Source: Acidobacteriota bacterium (GTDB lineage Bacteria; Acidobacteriota; Blastocatellia; Pyrinomonadales; Pyrinomonadaceae). Taken from it: a stretch of DNA of 64,000 nt. The notes under the pieces are model-generated. The model was given only the letters and a program-made list of their open reading frames with translations, did not search any database and was not told where the DNA came from. Shown in pieces: positions 46,161-56,145 of the stretch. The translations under genes and the position numbers were made by a program. Within the stretch, counting starts at the first letter, position 1, and every line of letters begins with the position of its first letter. The stretch is taken from the NCBI GenBank assembly GCA_019639215.1, contig JAHBSH010000002.1, forward strand, positions 1 through 64,000, given 5' to 3'.

Positions 46161-47057
46161 TTAGTCTGCAAGGTAACCGAACTTTCCTTGTCTGAAATCA
46201 TCTATCGCCTCTGCGATCTGTGCGTTGGTATTCATCAGGAAAGGACCATATTGAGCGATCGGTTCGTTGAGCGGTTCGCCGCTTATCAGAAGCAGAACAG
46301 CATCCTCGTCTGCCTTTACGGTAAATTCCTCGCCGTCATTTGCAAAAACCGCTAGGTGATCGGTCGCGAGTTTCTTTTCGCCGTTTATTGTCGCCGATCC
46401 TTCTATCGCTAATAGAGCCGTCGTGTATGCGGCTGGAAAGCTCAACGTTACCTCCTCTCCGGCTTTCGGTTTAAGGTTGTAAAGATGTACCGGTGAGAAA
46501 GTAGTTGCCGGGCCTTTTACGCCTTCAAATTCGCCCGCGATCACCTCGACATATCCGCCACCCGGCAATTCCTTTCTTCCCATTTGGGCGTTAGTAATTG
46601 CCTGGTATTGCGGCTCGGTCATCTTGTCTTTTGCCGGTAGATTGACCCACAGCTGCACCATCTGAAATTCGCCGCCTGTGCGTGCAAATTCCTTTTCATG
46701 ATATTCCTTGTGCAGCAAACCGCTGCCCGCTGTCATCCATTGCACATCACCTTCACCGATCACACCGCCACCACCGCGACTGTCGTGATGAGCAACGCGG
46801 CCTTTGTATGCGATGGTTACGGTCTCAAACCCGCGATGCGGATGCGACCCAACACCGTAAGGTATTTCGCTCGGCTGAAAGGTGTATTTGGAGCCATAAT
46901 CAAGCAGAAAAAAGGGACTCATCCGCTCCGCATCAAGCGGCCCATGCGGTAAAAATCCGTGAACCCTAAAACCGTCACCTACCCAATGTGGTGGAGGCGG
47001 TGCAACTATCCGCTCTACTGTTTTGACTTGTTTCGTTTTTGTTGAATTTGCCGTCAT
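46161..47057 (-). CDS. pirin-family protein
   Basis: A 298-residue bicupin with the classical pirin motif. N-terminal cupin: HPHRGFETVTIAYKG with YGVGSHPH (metal-ligand His residues), then GEGDVQWMTAGSGLLHKEY; C-terminal cupin with the INGEKKL segment. It is distinct from the YhhW-like copy at 44821 and closer to the human-pirin/quercetinase group. Pirins can act as redox-dependent transcription cofactors or dioxygenases. A ribosome site precedes the start (GGAGG in the - strand). Confidence 0.87.
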   Translation of the reverse strand: MTANSTKTKQVKTVERIVAPPPPHWVGDGFRVHGFLPHGPLDAERMSPFFLLDYGSKYTFQPSEIPYGVGSHPHRGFETVTIAYKGRVAHHDSRGGGGVIGEGDVQWMTAGSGLLHKEYHEKEFARTGGEFQMVQLWVNLPAKDKMTEPQYQAITNAQMGRKELPGGGYVEVIAGEFEGVKGPATTFSPVHLYNLKPKAGEEVTLSFPAAYTTALLAIEGSATINGEKKLATDHLAVFANDGEEFTVKADEDAVLLLISGEPLNEPIAQYGPFLMNTNAQIAEAIDDFRQGKFGYLAD

Positions 47058-47226
47058 TATCGATCCTCCTTTTTCACATTTGCTCGCTGGTTCCTTGACG
47101 CAACTTCTCTCAAGGTGCCAAACCGCAAAGCCATTAAATAGAGTCTATCGATTCAGATGCTGATTGTAATCATCAATTACGGTGAATACGAAGTAATACT
47201 TTTAGGTGAGGTACTATCAAAACCGT

Positions 47227-47448
47227 TTATTTACGCCTACGTAGAAGTATAAATATAAATGAATTTAAGACGGCTCCGACGAGCATTCCGCTTGTAATGA
47301 TCTTTTCACCATTCACGGTAGCATGGTAGATAAGACCGCTAAACATAGCCAGTGGCAAACTCCATGGGACTGTGAACACCATCACAAGAGTGCGAAATTC
47401 TAGGAAGTAGAATAGCAGAACTGATCCAAGATAAAGTCCTACGATCAA
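47227..47448 (-). CDS. possible small membrane protein, TTG start
   Basis: A 73-residue frame with three short hydrophobic segments (LYLGSVLLFYFLEFRTLVMVF; WSLPLAMFSGLIY; GMLVGAVLNSFIFILL) and a basic tail RRRK. It has no ATG; a TTG at 47448 lies 28 bases after the methyltransferase stop with AGGA just upstream. The composition is plausible for a real membrane protein. The function is unknown. Confidence 0.4.
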   Translation of the reverse strand: MIVGLYLGSVLLFYFLEFRTLVMVFTVPWSLPLAMFSGLIYHATVNGEKIITSGMLVGAVLNSFIFILLRRRK

Positions 47449-47476
47449 GAGGTCCTTCGACTTAAACCTGGATATT

Positions 47477-48115
47477 TCAAATCTCCTTGATCGCCACCAT
47501 CAATCCGTCGCGGATAGGTAAAAGAACATTTGCGACACGCCCGTCAGCCAAAACCTTTTGATTAAAGTCATGTAGCGCTTTTGTGTTCTCATCCTGTTCG
47601 CTTTCGAGGACGCGGCCGCTCCAGAGTACGTTGTCGGCAATTATGAATCCGCCAGGACGAATTTTGTCGAAGACCAGATCGTAATAGTTGGAATAATTGG
47701 GCTTATCGGCGTCAATAAACACTAGGTCGAAGGTTTCAGTTAGTTCCGGGATGATCTGAAGTGCGTCGCCGAGGTGAAATTCTATCTTGTCTTTGTAATC
47801 TGTCCTTTCAACGAAAGACCTCGCAACAGCATTTGTGTCTTCCTGTACATCCAGTGTAATTACTTTGCCGTCTTCGATTAATCCTTCGGCAAGACAAAGG
47901 GCGGAATAACCGAGATATGTCCCTATTTCCAGAACATATTTTGGCCTTATCATCTTCGAAAGCATTGCCAACACGCGGCCCTGGAAAAAACCCGAAAGCA
48001 TTGAGGAATCCTCATAATGCTTGTAGCAATGCTCGCGAAGTTCTTGCAGAATTGCACTTTCACCTGATGTAAGGGCTTCCGCATATTCGGTTAGCTCATT
48101 TTTGATCTCGATCAT
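47477..48115 (-). CDS. class I O-methyltransferase
   Basis: A 212-residue SAM-dependent methyltransferase of the catechol/caffeoyl-CoA type. Motif I is LEIGTYLGYSALCLAEG, motif II VITLDVQE, motif III VFIDADKPNYSNYY, and the C-terminal IIADNVLWSGRV completes the metal-binding site (D and N residues). It methylates hydroxyl groups of small aromatic molecules with Mg, or less often other substrates. Its start overlaps the stop of the response-regulator gene upstream by four bases (ATGA), so the two are coupled. Confidence 0.87.
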   Translation of the reverse strand: MIEIKNELTEYAEALTSGESAILQELREHCYKHYEDSSMLSGFFQGRVLAMLSKMIRPKYVLEIGTYLGYSALCLAEGLIEDGKVITLDVQEDTNAVARSFVERTDYKDKIEFHLGDALQIIPELTETFDLVFIDADKPNYSNYYDLVFDKIRPGGFIIADNVLWSGRVLESEQDENTKALHDFNQKVLADGRVANVLLPIRDGLMVAIKEI

Positions 48116-48744
48116 AGATCCACCCTTACAAGCCCGCGTTTTATTGCTGTGGTTGCGGCGGAAGTGCGGTCAGAAACTCCGATCTTTCCAAAAATATTCT
48201 GAATGTGCGATTTGACCGTATTCTCGGAGATATCCATCGCAAACGCGATCTCTTTATTGGACATACCGCCAACGATCATACGAAGAACATTTGATTCGGT
48301 CGCCGTAAGCTCTTCGCGGCCAATATTTTCAGATAAAACCTGTGCAATGTTTCCGGGAATGTATTTTCGTCCTGCAGCAACGGTCCTTATCGCATCAACC
48401 AGCTCTTGCGGGGTCACATCTTTACATATATACCCGGAGGCTCCTTTCTTTAAGGCTTGGGAGATCTCAGCATCGCCAGCATGTTCCGCCAAGACAATGA
48501 TCTTAGCTTTCGGTGTATTTACAAAGTAATTATCGAGGTCATCTATCGCGCAAGAATCGGGTAGTTTGAGTCCCAATATCGTAACATTAGGAGAAAGTTC
48601 TTGAAATTTGGCGAAACCAGCGACAGCAGAATCTGCTTGTCCTGTAAGAATAAGGTCTTCTTCTTTTTCTAAGACAACCTGAATACCTAGACGCACCAAC
48701 GGCTGATATTCAATCAGTAAAATCCTTATTAAGCTCTCCGTCAT
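48112..48744 (-). CDS. LuxR/NarL-type response regulator with degenerate receiver
   Basis: A 210-residue protein. The C-terminal HTH is normal (TATESNVLRMIVGGMSNKEIAFAMDISENTVKSHIQNIFGKI). The receiver is not: in place of the paired acids there is E12-Y13, and the phosphate-accepting aspartate is glycine (G58 in TILGLKLP), while the conserved lysine is kept in GYICKD. So it cannot be phosphorylated in the usual way and probably works without phosphate or by binding another signal. No histidine kinase is beside it. It is coupled to the O-methyltransferase gene. Confidence 0.85.
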   Translation of the reverse strand: MTESLIRILLIEYQPLVRLGIQVVLEKEEDLILTGQADSAVAGFAKFQELSPNVTILGLKLPDSCAIDDLDNYFVNTPKAKIIVLAEHAGDAEISQALKKGASGYICKDVTPQELVDAIRTVAAGRKYIPGNIAQVLSENIGREELTATESNVLRMIVGGMSNKEIAFAMDISENTVKSHIQNIFGKIGVSDRTSAATTAIKRGLVRVDL

Positions 48745-48771
48745 GCTTCAAGTATCATCTCTGAGGATCAA

Positions 48772-49809
48772 TTACGGTTTATTGCCTTTCAACTGCTGAA
48801 TTACTTCACGCAACCTATCTGCATCAGGGGCTTTTGGAACAAGCTTTAAATATGTTTCCAGAGCCGTTATAGCTTGTGCATCATCGCCTGTTTCTATATA
48901 CACACTTGCCAACATTCGATGTGCCTCATTCATTTCCGTTGGCCCACCAATATCAATCGCAATTTTATAGTGCTTTTCCGCTTCCGTGTACCTTTCAAGG
49001 CCTGCGAAGACACGACCCAAATAATAGTTTGCTATTGCAGAGTCGTTCTTTAGTTTGACTGCTTTTTGTAAAACATTTTCCGCTTCAGAGAACCGTTTTG
49101 TACGAACAAGCAAGATACCATGATTAACAAGTGGCTCGAAAGCTTCAGGATTAATATTCAATGCCGCCAGAAAGGACTTCTCTGCATTATCCATATCGCC
49201 TAGCTTAATATGCAGAATGCCCAATTCCGTTAGAGCAGCGACGAATTGCGGGTATGAAGCAATCGCGTTCTCAAGTTCTTTTATTGCTTCTTTTAGTTTT
49301 CCTGCATTAGAAAGCCCTATCGCCTTTTTATAATGATCCATTGATACTTTTGGAACAACGGCGTTTTCAGAGTTCACCACACCAGGTTTTCTAATATCCC
49401 TTTTCTTTTCGTCCAATCGTATGGTCACCGAAAATGATTGTGCTACCGAGTCTCTTGACAAAGCTATTTCAACATGTTGGACAGCTGTCTCATACTCATT
49501 ACCTGCGACAACTGTCACAGTATAGTTACCATTTCCAAGACCGCTAAAAATAAAATTACCTCGGTCGTCAGTTGATGCAATTACCTCGCCTCCAGTCATA
49601 GAAGCAAGCCGTACGGTGATTTTGGAGTTTACAGGACTGCCGTTTGGCAGAAAAACGTTTCCGGTAATATAGTGCTTGCCCCCAAACTCCGTTCTCGTAG
49701 TTTCTGACAGTCCGCCAGCAATCTGAGACGTTGCGGTGTTTGCTAAAGAGGTCAGCAAGATAAAAAGAATGAATACCCTACATGACAGAACATTGAAATG
49801 AAAGGTCAT
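48772..49809 (-). CDS. exported TPR protein with a carboxypeptidase-regulatory domain
   Basis: A 345-residue protein. It has a signal peptide (FILFILLTSLANTATSQ), then a small carboxypeptidase-regulatory-like Ig-type domain (~40-125: GGKHYITGNVFLPNGSP to GNYTVTVVAGNEYE), then about five tetratricopeptide repeats (~150-330: AIGLSNAGKLKEAIKEL, LTELGILHIKLGDMDNAEKSF, YYLGRVFAGLERYTEAEKHY). It is probably a periplasmic or outer-membrane binding protein. Transcribed toward the response-regulator gene after 27 bases. Partner unknown. Confidence 0.8.
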   Translation of the reverse strand: MTFHFNVLSCRVFILFILLTSLANTATSQIAGGLSETTRTEFGGKHYITGNVFLPNGSPVNSKITVRLASMTGGEVIASTDDRGNFIFSGLGNGNYTVTVVAGNEYETAVQHVEIALSRDSVAQSFSVTIRLDEKKRDIRKPGVVNSENAVVPKVSMDHYKKAIGLSNAGKLKEAIKELENAIASYPQFVAALTELGILHIKLGDMDNAEKSFLAALNINPEAFEPLVNHGILLVRTKRFSEAENVLQKAVKLKNDSAIANYYLGRVFAGLERYTEAEKHYKIAIDIGGPTEMNEAHRMLASVYIETGDDAQAITALETYLKLVPKAPDADRLREVIQQLKGNKP

Positions 49810-49900
49810 TGGCTAATTCTCCTTATATGAAGTATGGATTACAACAATACATTGCTTTCAAACCAATTTTTGAGAACTTAGTTGGCTACGATCAATAAAC

Positions 49901-50722
<822 letters not shown>

Positions 50723-50765
50723 CTATCACAATACCCTATATCAAATTATGTGGTCATCGCTGGAA

Positions 50766-51344
50766 TTAAGATTGTTCCTCAGTGTGTTCTGCCGTCTTCT
50801 CAGACTGTGACACTGCAATCGGATATTGTTCCTTTATCAGACCGTATGAAAAGCCCAGACGCATCAGGTGGTCATTGAATTTTTTCATTTCCTCGCGTGT
50901 TTCAGGTATCCCTTTTAACCTGAAGCGCTTTTCCATTGCTTTGATGATCAGCCGTTCTTCCGGCATATTTTCAAACGCATTTTCTATTGCTGCATCTACA
51001 GTCTCTTTTGTAAGCTGTTTGCGAGAAAGGGTTTCACGCAGTTTTCGGCGGCCTTGCGGTTTTTGTCTTAATCTGGACAGCGCGGTGTCTGAAGCAAACT
51101 GTTCATCATCAAGGTAACTATATTCTTCCAGTTTTTTAAGAATATCTTCGACGATCTCTTTATCGGTCCAGGGTTTTTCAAGCAGCCGCGATCTTAATTC
51201 CGCTACCGATCTCGGCTTAGCAGCAAGCAGCCTTATGGCTCGGTGCATTGTCCGCTCGCGCGAACGCAGTCGGTCTTTTACCACACGTTCGGAATCGTCT
51301 ATGGGTTTGAGACTGCGTCGTCGCATAGGATTATGATGATACAC
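50766..51344 (-). CDS. recX: regulatory protein RecX
   Basis: A 192-residue protein of the RecX family, which blocks RecA filament growth. It shows the three-helix repeats: RTMHRAIRLLAAKPRSVAELRSRLLEK with VEDILKKLEEYSYLDDEQFA, then SRLRQKPQGRRKLRETLSRK and the third repeat near residues 125-175. The start is either GTG at 51344 or ATG at 51326; an ATG with a TATCAT box nine bases upstream favours 51326. The usual recA-recX-alaS order is seen as recX-alaS here; recA is not in the window. Confidence 0.82.
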   Translation of the reverse strand: MYHHNPMRRRSLKPIDDSERVVKDRLRSRERTMHRAIRLLAAKPRSVAELRSRLLEKPWTDKEIVEDILKKLEEYSYLDDEQFASDTALSRLRQKPQGRRKLRETLSRKQLTKETVDAAIENAFENMPEERLIIKAMEKRFRLKGIPETREEMKKFNDHLMRLGFSYGLIKEQYPIAVSQSEKTAEHTEEQS

Positions 51345-51420
51345 GGTTAGGTTTTAAGGAACGAAGCCGCACCGCAGCCTTTTACCGCCGGAGTATGAGA
51401 AGATACAGTTCGGAAACACA

Positions 51421-52314
51421 ATGAACGGACTTCTTATTACTGACAAACCAGCCGGAATGACATCACATGATGTTGTAAACCGCATTAGAAGGGCCTTTAA
51501 AACAAAAAAGGTCGGTCACACCGGAACTCTCGACCCTTTTGCAACCGGTGTTCTCGTTTTATTGATCGGAAAGGCCACAAGACTTGCACAATTTTTGGAC
51601 AAGGACGAAAAGGAATACGAAGCCGTTGTAAGGTTGGGTTACGAAACCGAAACGGGCGACCTGACAGGAAGCAAACGCAAAAAAACTTTTGACCGTGAAA
51701 CTGCATCACATCAAGAGATCGTGTCTGTGTTAAAAAACTTCGCAGGTCATATAGAGCAAATTCCGCCAATGTTCTCAGCAAAAAAGGTTGATGGTAAAAA
51801 GCTTTATGAAATAGCGCGTTCCGGCCGGGAAATAGAACGAAAAGCCGTAAGAGTTGAGATAAAAGAAATAGAGCTGATCGATGGCGAAGACACCAGTAAA
51901 GAATTGTCATCTTTCAAAATGCGTGTCGTCTGCTCATCCGGAACGTACATCCGCACACTTGCCGAGGATATAGGCAAAGAGCTTGGAACAGGTGCTCATC
52001 TGACCGAATTGAGAAGAACATGTGCAGGATCTTTCGATCTGTCTATGGCACATACGCTGGATGATACAGAAACTTCGGCTGATCCGGGGAAATTGCTGCT
52101 GCCGATGGCGGCGGCTGTCGAACATTTTCCGGAAATACAACTTAGTGAAGATCGTGTTTTGAAAACATTGAACGGAATGTCAACGCGCGTGTATGACGTT
52201 GTGTTTGCCGATGGCGAAAATGTAAGACTGCTGGGGCCAAATGGTGGTCTGATCGCAATAGGCGTGTTTGACGCTACTGAAACTTCTGTTCGCCCTAAAC
52301 TGGTTTTGGGTTAG
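51421..52314 (+). CDS. truB: tRNA pseudouridine(55) synthase
   Basis: A 297-residue enzyme that makes pseudouridine 55 in tRNA T-loops. GLLITDKPAGMTSHDVV opens the domain, the catalytic aspartate is D38 in HTGTLDPFATGVL, and LAEDIGKELGTGAHLTELRRT and a short C-terminal PUA-like part follow. Length is normal. It is divergent from recX across a 76-base gap; the next gene begins 19 bases after its stop. Confidence 0.93.
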   Translation: MNGLLITDKPAGMTSHDVVNRIRRAFKTKKVGHTGTLDPFATGVLVLLIGKATRLAQFLDKDEKEYEAVVRLGYETETGDLTGSKRKKTFDRETASHQEIVSVLKNFAGHIEQIPPMFSAKKVDGKKLYEIARSGREIERKAVRVEIKEIELIDGEDTSKELSSFKMRVVCSSGTYIRTLAEDIGKELGTGAHLTELRRTCAGSFDLSMAHTLDDTETSADPGKLLLPMAAAVEHFPEIQLSEDRVLKTLNGMSTRVYDVVFADGENVRLLGPNGGLIAIGVFDATETSVRPKLVLG

Positions 52315-52333
52315 AATTCACATTGGAAAAATT

Positions 52334-53338
52334 ATGAGGAAAAGAGATCTGGCTATTGGAGCAATGGGTTTGATCGGCGGTGTTGTTGCTGTGAAGATGT
52401 TGACGCGTGAAAAAACCGTTGACTGGAATACGGTTTCGGATAAGGTTCTTCATTCAGGAAGATCAAAATTTACTTCGGTAGATGGAACACGTGTGCACTA
52501 TCAGGAGTTTGGAAACTCCACTGATCCGGCAATTATTTTGATACATGGATTTACCGCGTCCGTATATGTCTGGAGTAACGTTGCTCCGCAGATAGCTGAC
52601 GCGGGATTTCACGTGATAGCAGTTGATCTTGTCGGATTTGGTTACTCTGAAAAACCGTCTTGGTTTGATTACACCATTAACTCACAGGCAAGAATGATCG
52701 TTCGGCTGATGGATAAGCTGGGCATCGGCAGGGCTGTTATGACAGGCAGCTCATACGGCGGCGCGGTTGCGGCAACAATTGCTCTGGATCACCCTGACCG
52801 CGTTGAAAAACTCGTCCTCGTTGGAGCTGTTATCAATGACGACGTAAAGAATCATCCTTTATTGAGGTTAGCTTCAATACCAGGCATTGGCGAAGCTATG
52901 ACCCCTTTTCTGATCGATTCAAAAATATTCCTGCGAAGGCGGATGTATCTTACTCTTGCTCCGGTCAATCATCACCTTATCGACGATGAAAGAGTGGCAA
53001 ACGTCCAGCGGCCGCTGGCAGCGGCAGACGGCCACCATTCAGTGCTGGCAACCTCGCGAAACTGGCACGCTAACCGTATAGAAAAGGATGCTCATCTGAT
53101 AGTACATCAGACACTATTGATATGGGGTGAGGAAGACAAGGTGATTCCGTTGATCAACGGATATAAGCTTTATGGCTCGGTTGTGAATTCGCGTTTGGTT
53201 GTGCTGAAGAATTGTGGACACGTCCCGCAGGAAGAAATGAGTGATTTGTTCACGCGCCTAGTCACCGAGTTCTGCCATGACCGGGAAGGACGGATCGAAG
53301 CAAAAGAAAACGAAGATATGATGTTGGATATCGTTTAG
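52334..53338 (+). CDS. alpha/beta-hydrolase with membrane anchor
   Basis: A 334-residue protein. An N-terminal hydrophobic segment (LAIGAMGLIGGVVAVKML) anchors it in the membrane or serves for export. The hydrolase domain has IILIHGFTASVYVWSN (oxyanion), the nucleophile serine in GSSYGGAVA, the acid in GEEDKVIP and the His in LKNCGHVPQEE. This is a haloperoxidase/epoxide-hydrolase/esterase-like fold; the substrate is not apparent. I chose the ATG at 52334; an upstream frame inside truB is unlikely. Confidence 0.83.
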   Translation: MRKRDLAIGAMGLIGGVVAVKMLTREKTVDWNTVSDKVLHSGRSKFTSVDGTRVHYQEFGNSTDPAIILIHGFTASVYVWSNVAPQIADAGFHVIAVDLVGFGYSEKPSWFDYTINSQARMIVRLMDKLGIGRAVMTGSSYGGAVAATIALDHPDRVEKLVLVGAVINDDVKNHPLLRLASIPGIGEAMTPFLIDSKIFLRRRMYLTLAPVNHHLIDDERVANVQRPLAAADGHHSVLATSRNWHANRIEKDAHLIVHQTLLIWGEEDKVIPLINGYKLYGSVVNSRLVVLKNCGHVPQEEMSDLFTRLVTEFCHDREGRIEAKENEDMMLDIV

Positions 53339-53490
53339 TATTCCCTAGTATAGGTATCGCGGTTTATTGGCTAACCGGTTGATAGAGTACAACCAAGTTG
53401 TATTTTATCGAACTTTATCTGAGCATTTATCGTTTTTGTCATTGATCCTTCCGATCAGATTTACTAACACTTAAACAATGGAGATCGTTT

Positions 53491-54039
53491 ATGTTTTGTC
53501 CAAAATGCGGCCATCAGCAAAGTGTTGAAGATACTCGCTTCTGCTCGCGTTGCGGATTTCGACTAAAGATCATCAAAGCCATTGTTGAAGGTGATGACAC
53601 AGAAACTTCCATTGGATCCGCTGTGATAGATCCGGCATTTCGACGACGCTATCTGACATTTGGCTCTCTGTTGATGTTCTTCTTTTCCTTCTTCGTATGC
53701 CTGCTCGCGATATTTGCTCCACGTGAAAGCCCGGTTCCGATAATATTGTTGATATTTGCCTGGCTTTTTATCTTGTTTCTTATCTATCTAAAACCTCTTT
53801 TTGCATTCTTTTTCAAGGGGCCGACGGTTGCTTCAAAACACATCGCCGAAAACGAAACATCTCCAAGAAACATAGCGAATGTTGACCTTAGATCCCGTGA
53901 TATTTTGCCTTCTCCAACCTCGCAACCTGCAGGTTCATATTTCTCGCCTGATGCGGTCACAAATAACATGGTAAAATCGCCGCCAAGCGTTACAGAAGAA
54001 ACGACCGATCTATTGAGAAGAGATTCTGACCTTTCTTAG
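53491..54039 (+). CDS. zinc-ribbon membrane protein
   Basis: A 182-residue protein. It opens with a classical zinc ribbon (CPKCG at 3-7 and CSRCG at ~19-23), followed by two adjacent membrane segments (LTFGSLLMFFFSFFVCLLAIF and IILLIFAWLFILFLIYL), then a polar tail rich in Ser/Pro/Thr. The zinc-ribbon-plus-membrane layout is common in Acidobacteriota, but function is unknown. A ribosome site AATGGAGA precedes the start. Followed after 12 bases by another membrane protein. Confidence 0.7.
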   Translation: MFCPKCGHQQSVEDTRFCSRCGFRLKIIKAIVEGDDTETSIGSAVIDPAFRRRYLTFGSLLMFFFSFFVCLLAIFAPRESPVPIILLIFAWLFILFLIYLKPLFAFFFKGPTVASKHIAENETSPRNIANVDLRSRDILPSPTSQPAGSYFSPDAVTNNMVKSPPSVTEETTDLLRRDSDLS

Positions 54040-54051
54040 ATATGAAGGTGT

Positions 54052-54504
54052 ATGAATAGAAGTTTGCTTAAACGATTTCTAGGAGCTTTTGTGGGCTTGA
54101 TCTATGCCGTCCTGTATGGTTTTTGGACAATGTTGAATACGGGCGGCGGCCATGGGAACTTTCTGTGGTTTATTCTTTTCGTCATTACTTCATTCTTTGG
54201 CACATTCTTTCCGATAATAGGCTTTCTTATCGTTGATATGAGGTCATTCTTGACAAAGATCATTGCGGGTTGTTTATTGGCCGTCCATGTTGCATTGAAC
54301 ATTTTTCTTTTATCGAATATGTGGTTTTATGATGAAGGAATGAGACAGGATATTTTGGATTCTTGGAAACGGTCTCCGGAAGGGTTTGTTGTTGCTTCTG
54401 TTCTGTATGTGCTTCCTTTATTTACATTGTCAGCTCTTTATTTATGGAACCTTTTCCGTCAAATTGAGGATGAAACTCCTATTTCTCTGATCAAGGATAT
54501 ATGA
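54052..54504 (+). CDS. small membrane protein, function unknown
   Basis: A 150-residue protein with about four membrane segments (FLGAFVGLIYAVLYGFW; FLWFILFVITSFFGTFFPIIGFLIV; IIAGCLLAVHVALNIFLLSNMWF; VASVLYVLPLFTLSALYLWNLF). No known motif. It follows the zinc-ribbon membrane protein by 12 bases and probably works with it. It ends one base before the convergent DUF1287 stop codon. Confidence 0.6.
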   Translation: MNRSLLKRFLGAFVGLIYAVLYGFWTMLNTGGGHGNFLWFILFVITSFFGTFFPIIGFLIVDMRSFLTKIIAGCLLAVHVALNIFLLSNMWFYDEGMRQDILDSWKRSPEGFVVASVLYVLPLFTLSALYLWNLFRQIEDETPISLIKDI

Positions 54505-54505
54505 A

Positions 54506-55180
54506 CTAGAAATAGCGAAAATGTCCTGTGATCTCCCAATCGAAAATACGGTCTTCGAGTTTTGCTCCGGCACCGATGTTGTGGATTATCATGTATCGGC
54601 CGGTTTCTTTGTTTTGTTGGTTTGAGACAAGGCCAATATGGGTCATTCCTTTTCCGTTGAGGTCCCATGAAACTATGTCACCCGGTTGATAATCTCCGTT
54701 CTCACCTTTCAACGGCAAATTCTTTTTCTTTCTTGTAAAATAGGTTTGAAGGTTTGGTACACGGCGATGATCTATGTTGGTATCAGGCTTCTTTAGTCCC
54801 CATTTTTGAGGATACGAACTGAAGTTTTCTTTCATATCCTCATGAACCTCTTTTTGCAGATCAAGTCCGGCTGAACGCATTGCCCTAATGACGACATCGG
54901 TACAGGCTCCTGTCTCAGATGGAACATCACCGCCGGGATATGAGATCACGAAGTAATCCTGCGTATATTCTGTTGTCGTCTCGGTCTGCTTGAACCCGCT
55001 TTCAAGCATCTTCCTTACCTGTTCTGATGCGATGCGGCCAAGCGGCGGTTCTTCGACCGAATGCACAGCATCAAGGTCTGAAACATTGTTGGAAAGCCTT
55101 GGTTGCGACAGGCTTCCGCCACAGCCGAATATAAGAGCCGCGATAAATACTGTCGGAGGCAAAAAGATCAACTTATTCAT
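54506..55180 (-). CDS. DUF1287 lipoprotein
   Basis: A 224-residue protein. The start is followed by a lipoprotein signal (FIAALIFGCGG, lipobox FGC). The body is a DUF1287 domain: YVISYPGGDVPSETGACTDVVIRAMRSAGLD, DTNIDHRRVPNLQTYF, YQPGDIVSWDLNGKGMTHIGLVSN. This family has an NlpC/P60-like papain fold with C, H residues visible (C in GACTDV; H in GMTHIG), so it may be a cell-wall peptidase or amidase; the activity is not proven. Its stop is one base from the convergent membrane-protein gene. Confidence 0.8.
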   Translation of the reverse strand: MNKLIFLPPTVFIAALIFGCGGSLSQPRLSNNVSDLDAVHSVEEPPLGRIASEQVRKMLESGFKQTETTTEYTQDYFVISYPGGDVPSETGACTDVVIRAMRSAGLDLQKEVHEDMKENFSSYPQKWGLKKPDTNIDHRRVPNLQTYFTRKKKNLPLKGENGDYQPGDIVSWDLNGKGMTHIGLVSNQQNKETGRYMIIHNIGAGAKLEDRIFDWEITGHFRYF

Positions 55181-55258
55181 TGTGTGGACACGAAACCGGT
55201 CGCTTGAAGCGGCTACAGCGATTTACTTTTTATTCCATCTCGCCTGATAATTTATCCA

Positions 55259-56062
55259 ATGAGAAACGTCTTTTGGCAAGACCATATCGTTTCCGATGCA
55301 AGTGAAGCAGATCTGGATGCCTTTTCATCTGCAGCATATTACGGAAAGAGTGTATTCACGACGGTTTCCCTTCGTGAAGGACAGCCATTGTTAAAAGATA
55401 AGCATTGGCGAAGGTTGTTATCCAATGCAGAACTTTTGGGAATCAATGTTTCCGCCTATTCCGAGGAGAGCGTGTTCACCGCATTGGCCGAGCTGGCAAA
55501 TGCCAATTCGCTGCATACTGGTGTAGGCCGCATCACCTTTTTTGATGTGAATCGAGGTGGTCTCTGGACGGGTAATGACAAAGATCTAAAACCTACCCTT
55601 CTAATCACCACAAGAGAAAATAGAAATACCCCCGCTGAATTTAGCCTTGCGATATCGCCTTTTTTGGTTAATTCGACATCACCGCTTGCCGGGATAAAGT
55701 CGGGAAACTATTTGGAAAATCTGATGGCTTTTCAAGAAGCAAAAGAACGTGGTTTTCATGAGGCAGTCCGCGTCAATGAGCGAGGTTTCATCGTCAGCGG
55801 TTGTATGTGCAATATTTTTTGGAGATCAAAAGGGCAATTATTTACCCCGAAACTTTCGACTGGCTGTCTTCCTGGTACCACTCGTGAGTTGATCCTGGAA
55901 ACTTTTGAATGTAAGGAAGTTGCAGCATCCGTTTCCGATCTGGAGACAGCCGAAGAAATATTTCTGACATCAGCGGGTATCGGGATCGTTCAGATTAGAA
56001 ACTTTAATGGAGTGAAACTATCTATTGGCAACGATCATCTCACCTCACTGCTAGAAACGTAG
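55259..56062 (+). CDS. class IV aminotransferase (PabC/IlvE-like)
   Basis: A 267-residue PLP enzyme. The N-terminal YGKSVFTTVSLREGQPLL block, the PLP lysine in GIKSGNYLENLMAFQEAKERG, GFIVSGCMCNIFW and the closing STGCLPGTTRELIL are the class IV signatures. The size and the KSxNYLENL region resemble aminodeoxychorismate lyase (PabC, folate synthesis), but branched-chain or D-amino acid transaminases are possible. The start has no Shine-Dalgarno; a TGATAAT box is seven bases upstream. Confidence 0.8.
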   Translation: MRNVFWQDHIVSDASEADLDAFSSAAYYGKSVFTTVSLREGQPLLKDKHWRRLLSNAELLGINVSAYSEESVFTALAELANANSLHTGVGRITFFDVNRGGLWTGNDKDLKPTLLITTRENRNTPAEFSLAISPFLVNSTSPLAGIKSGNYLENLMAFQEAKERGFHEAVRVNERGFIVSGCMCNIFWRSKGQLFTPKLSTGCLPGTTRELILETFECKEVAASVSDLETAEEIFLTSAGIGIVQIRNFNGVKLSIGNDHLTSLLET

Positions 56063-56145
56063 ATTTACGTAATTTAAATAGAAATCGAGACCGCACTCAC
56101 CAATGTGAACACGATCTCGAATATCTTAAGATCAGGATGAGCTTC

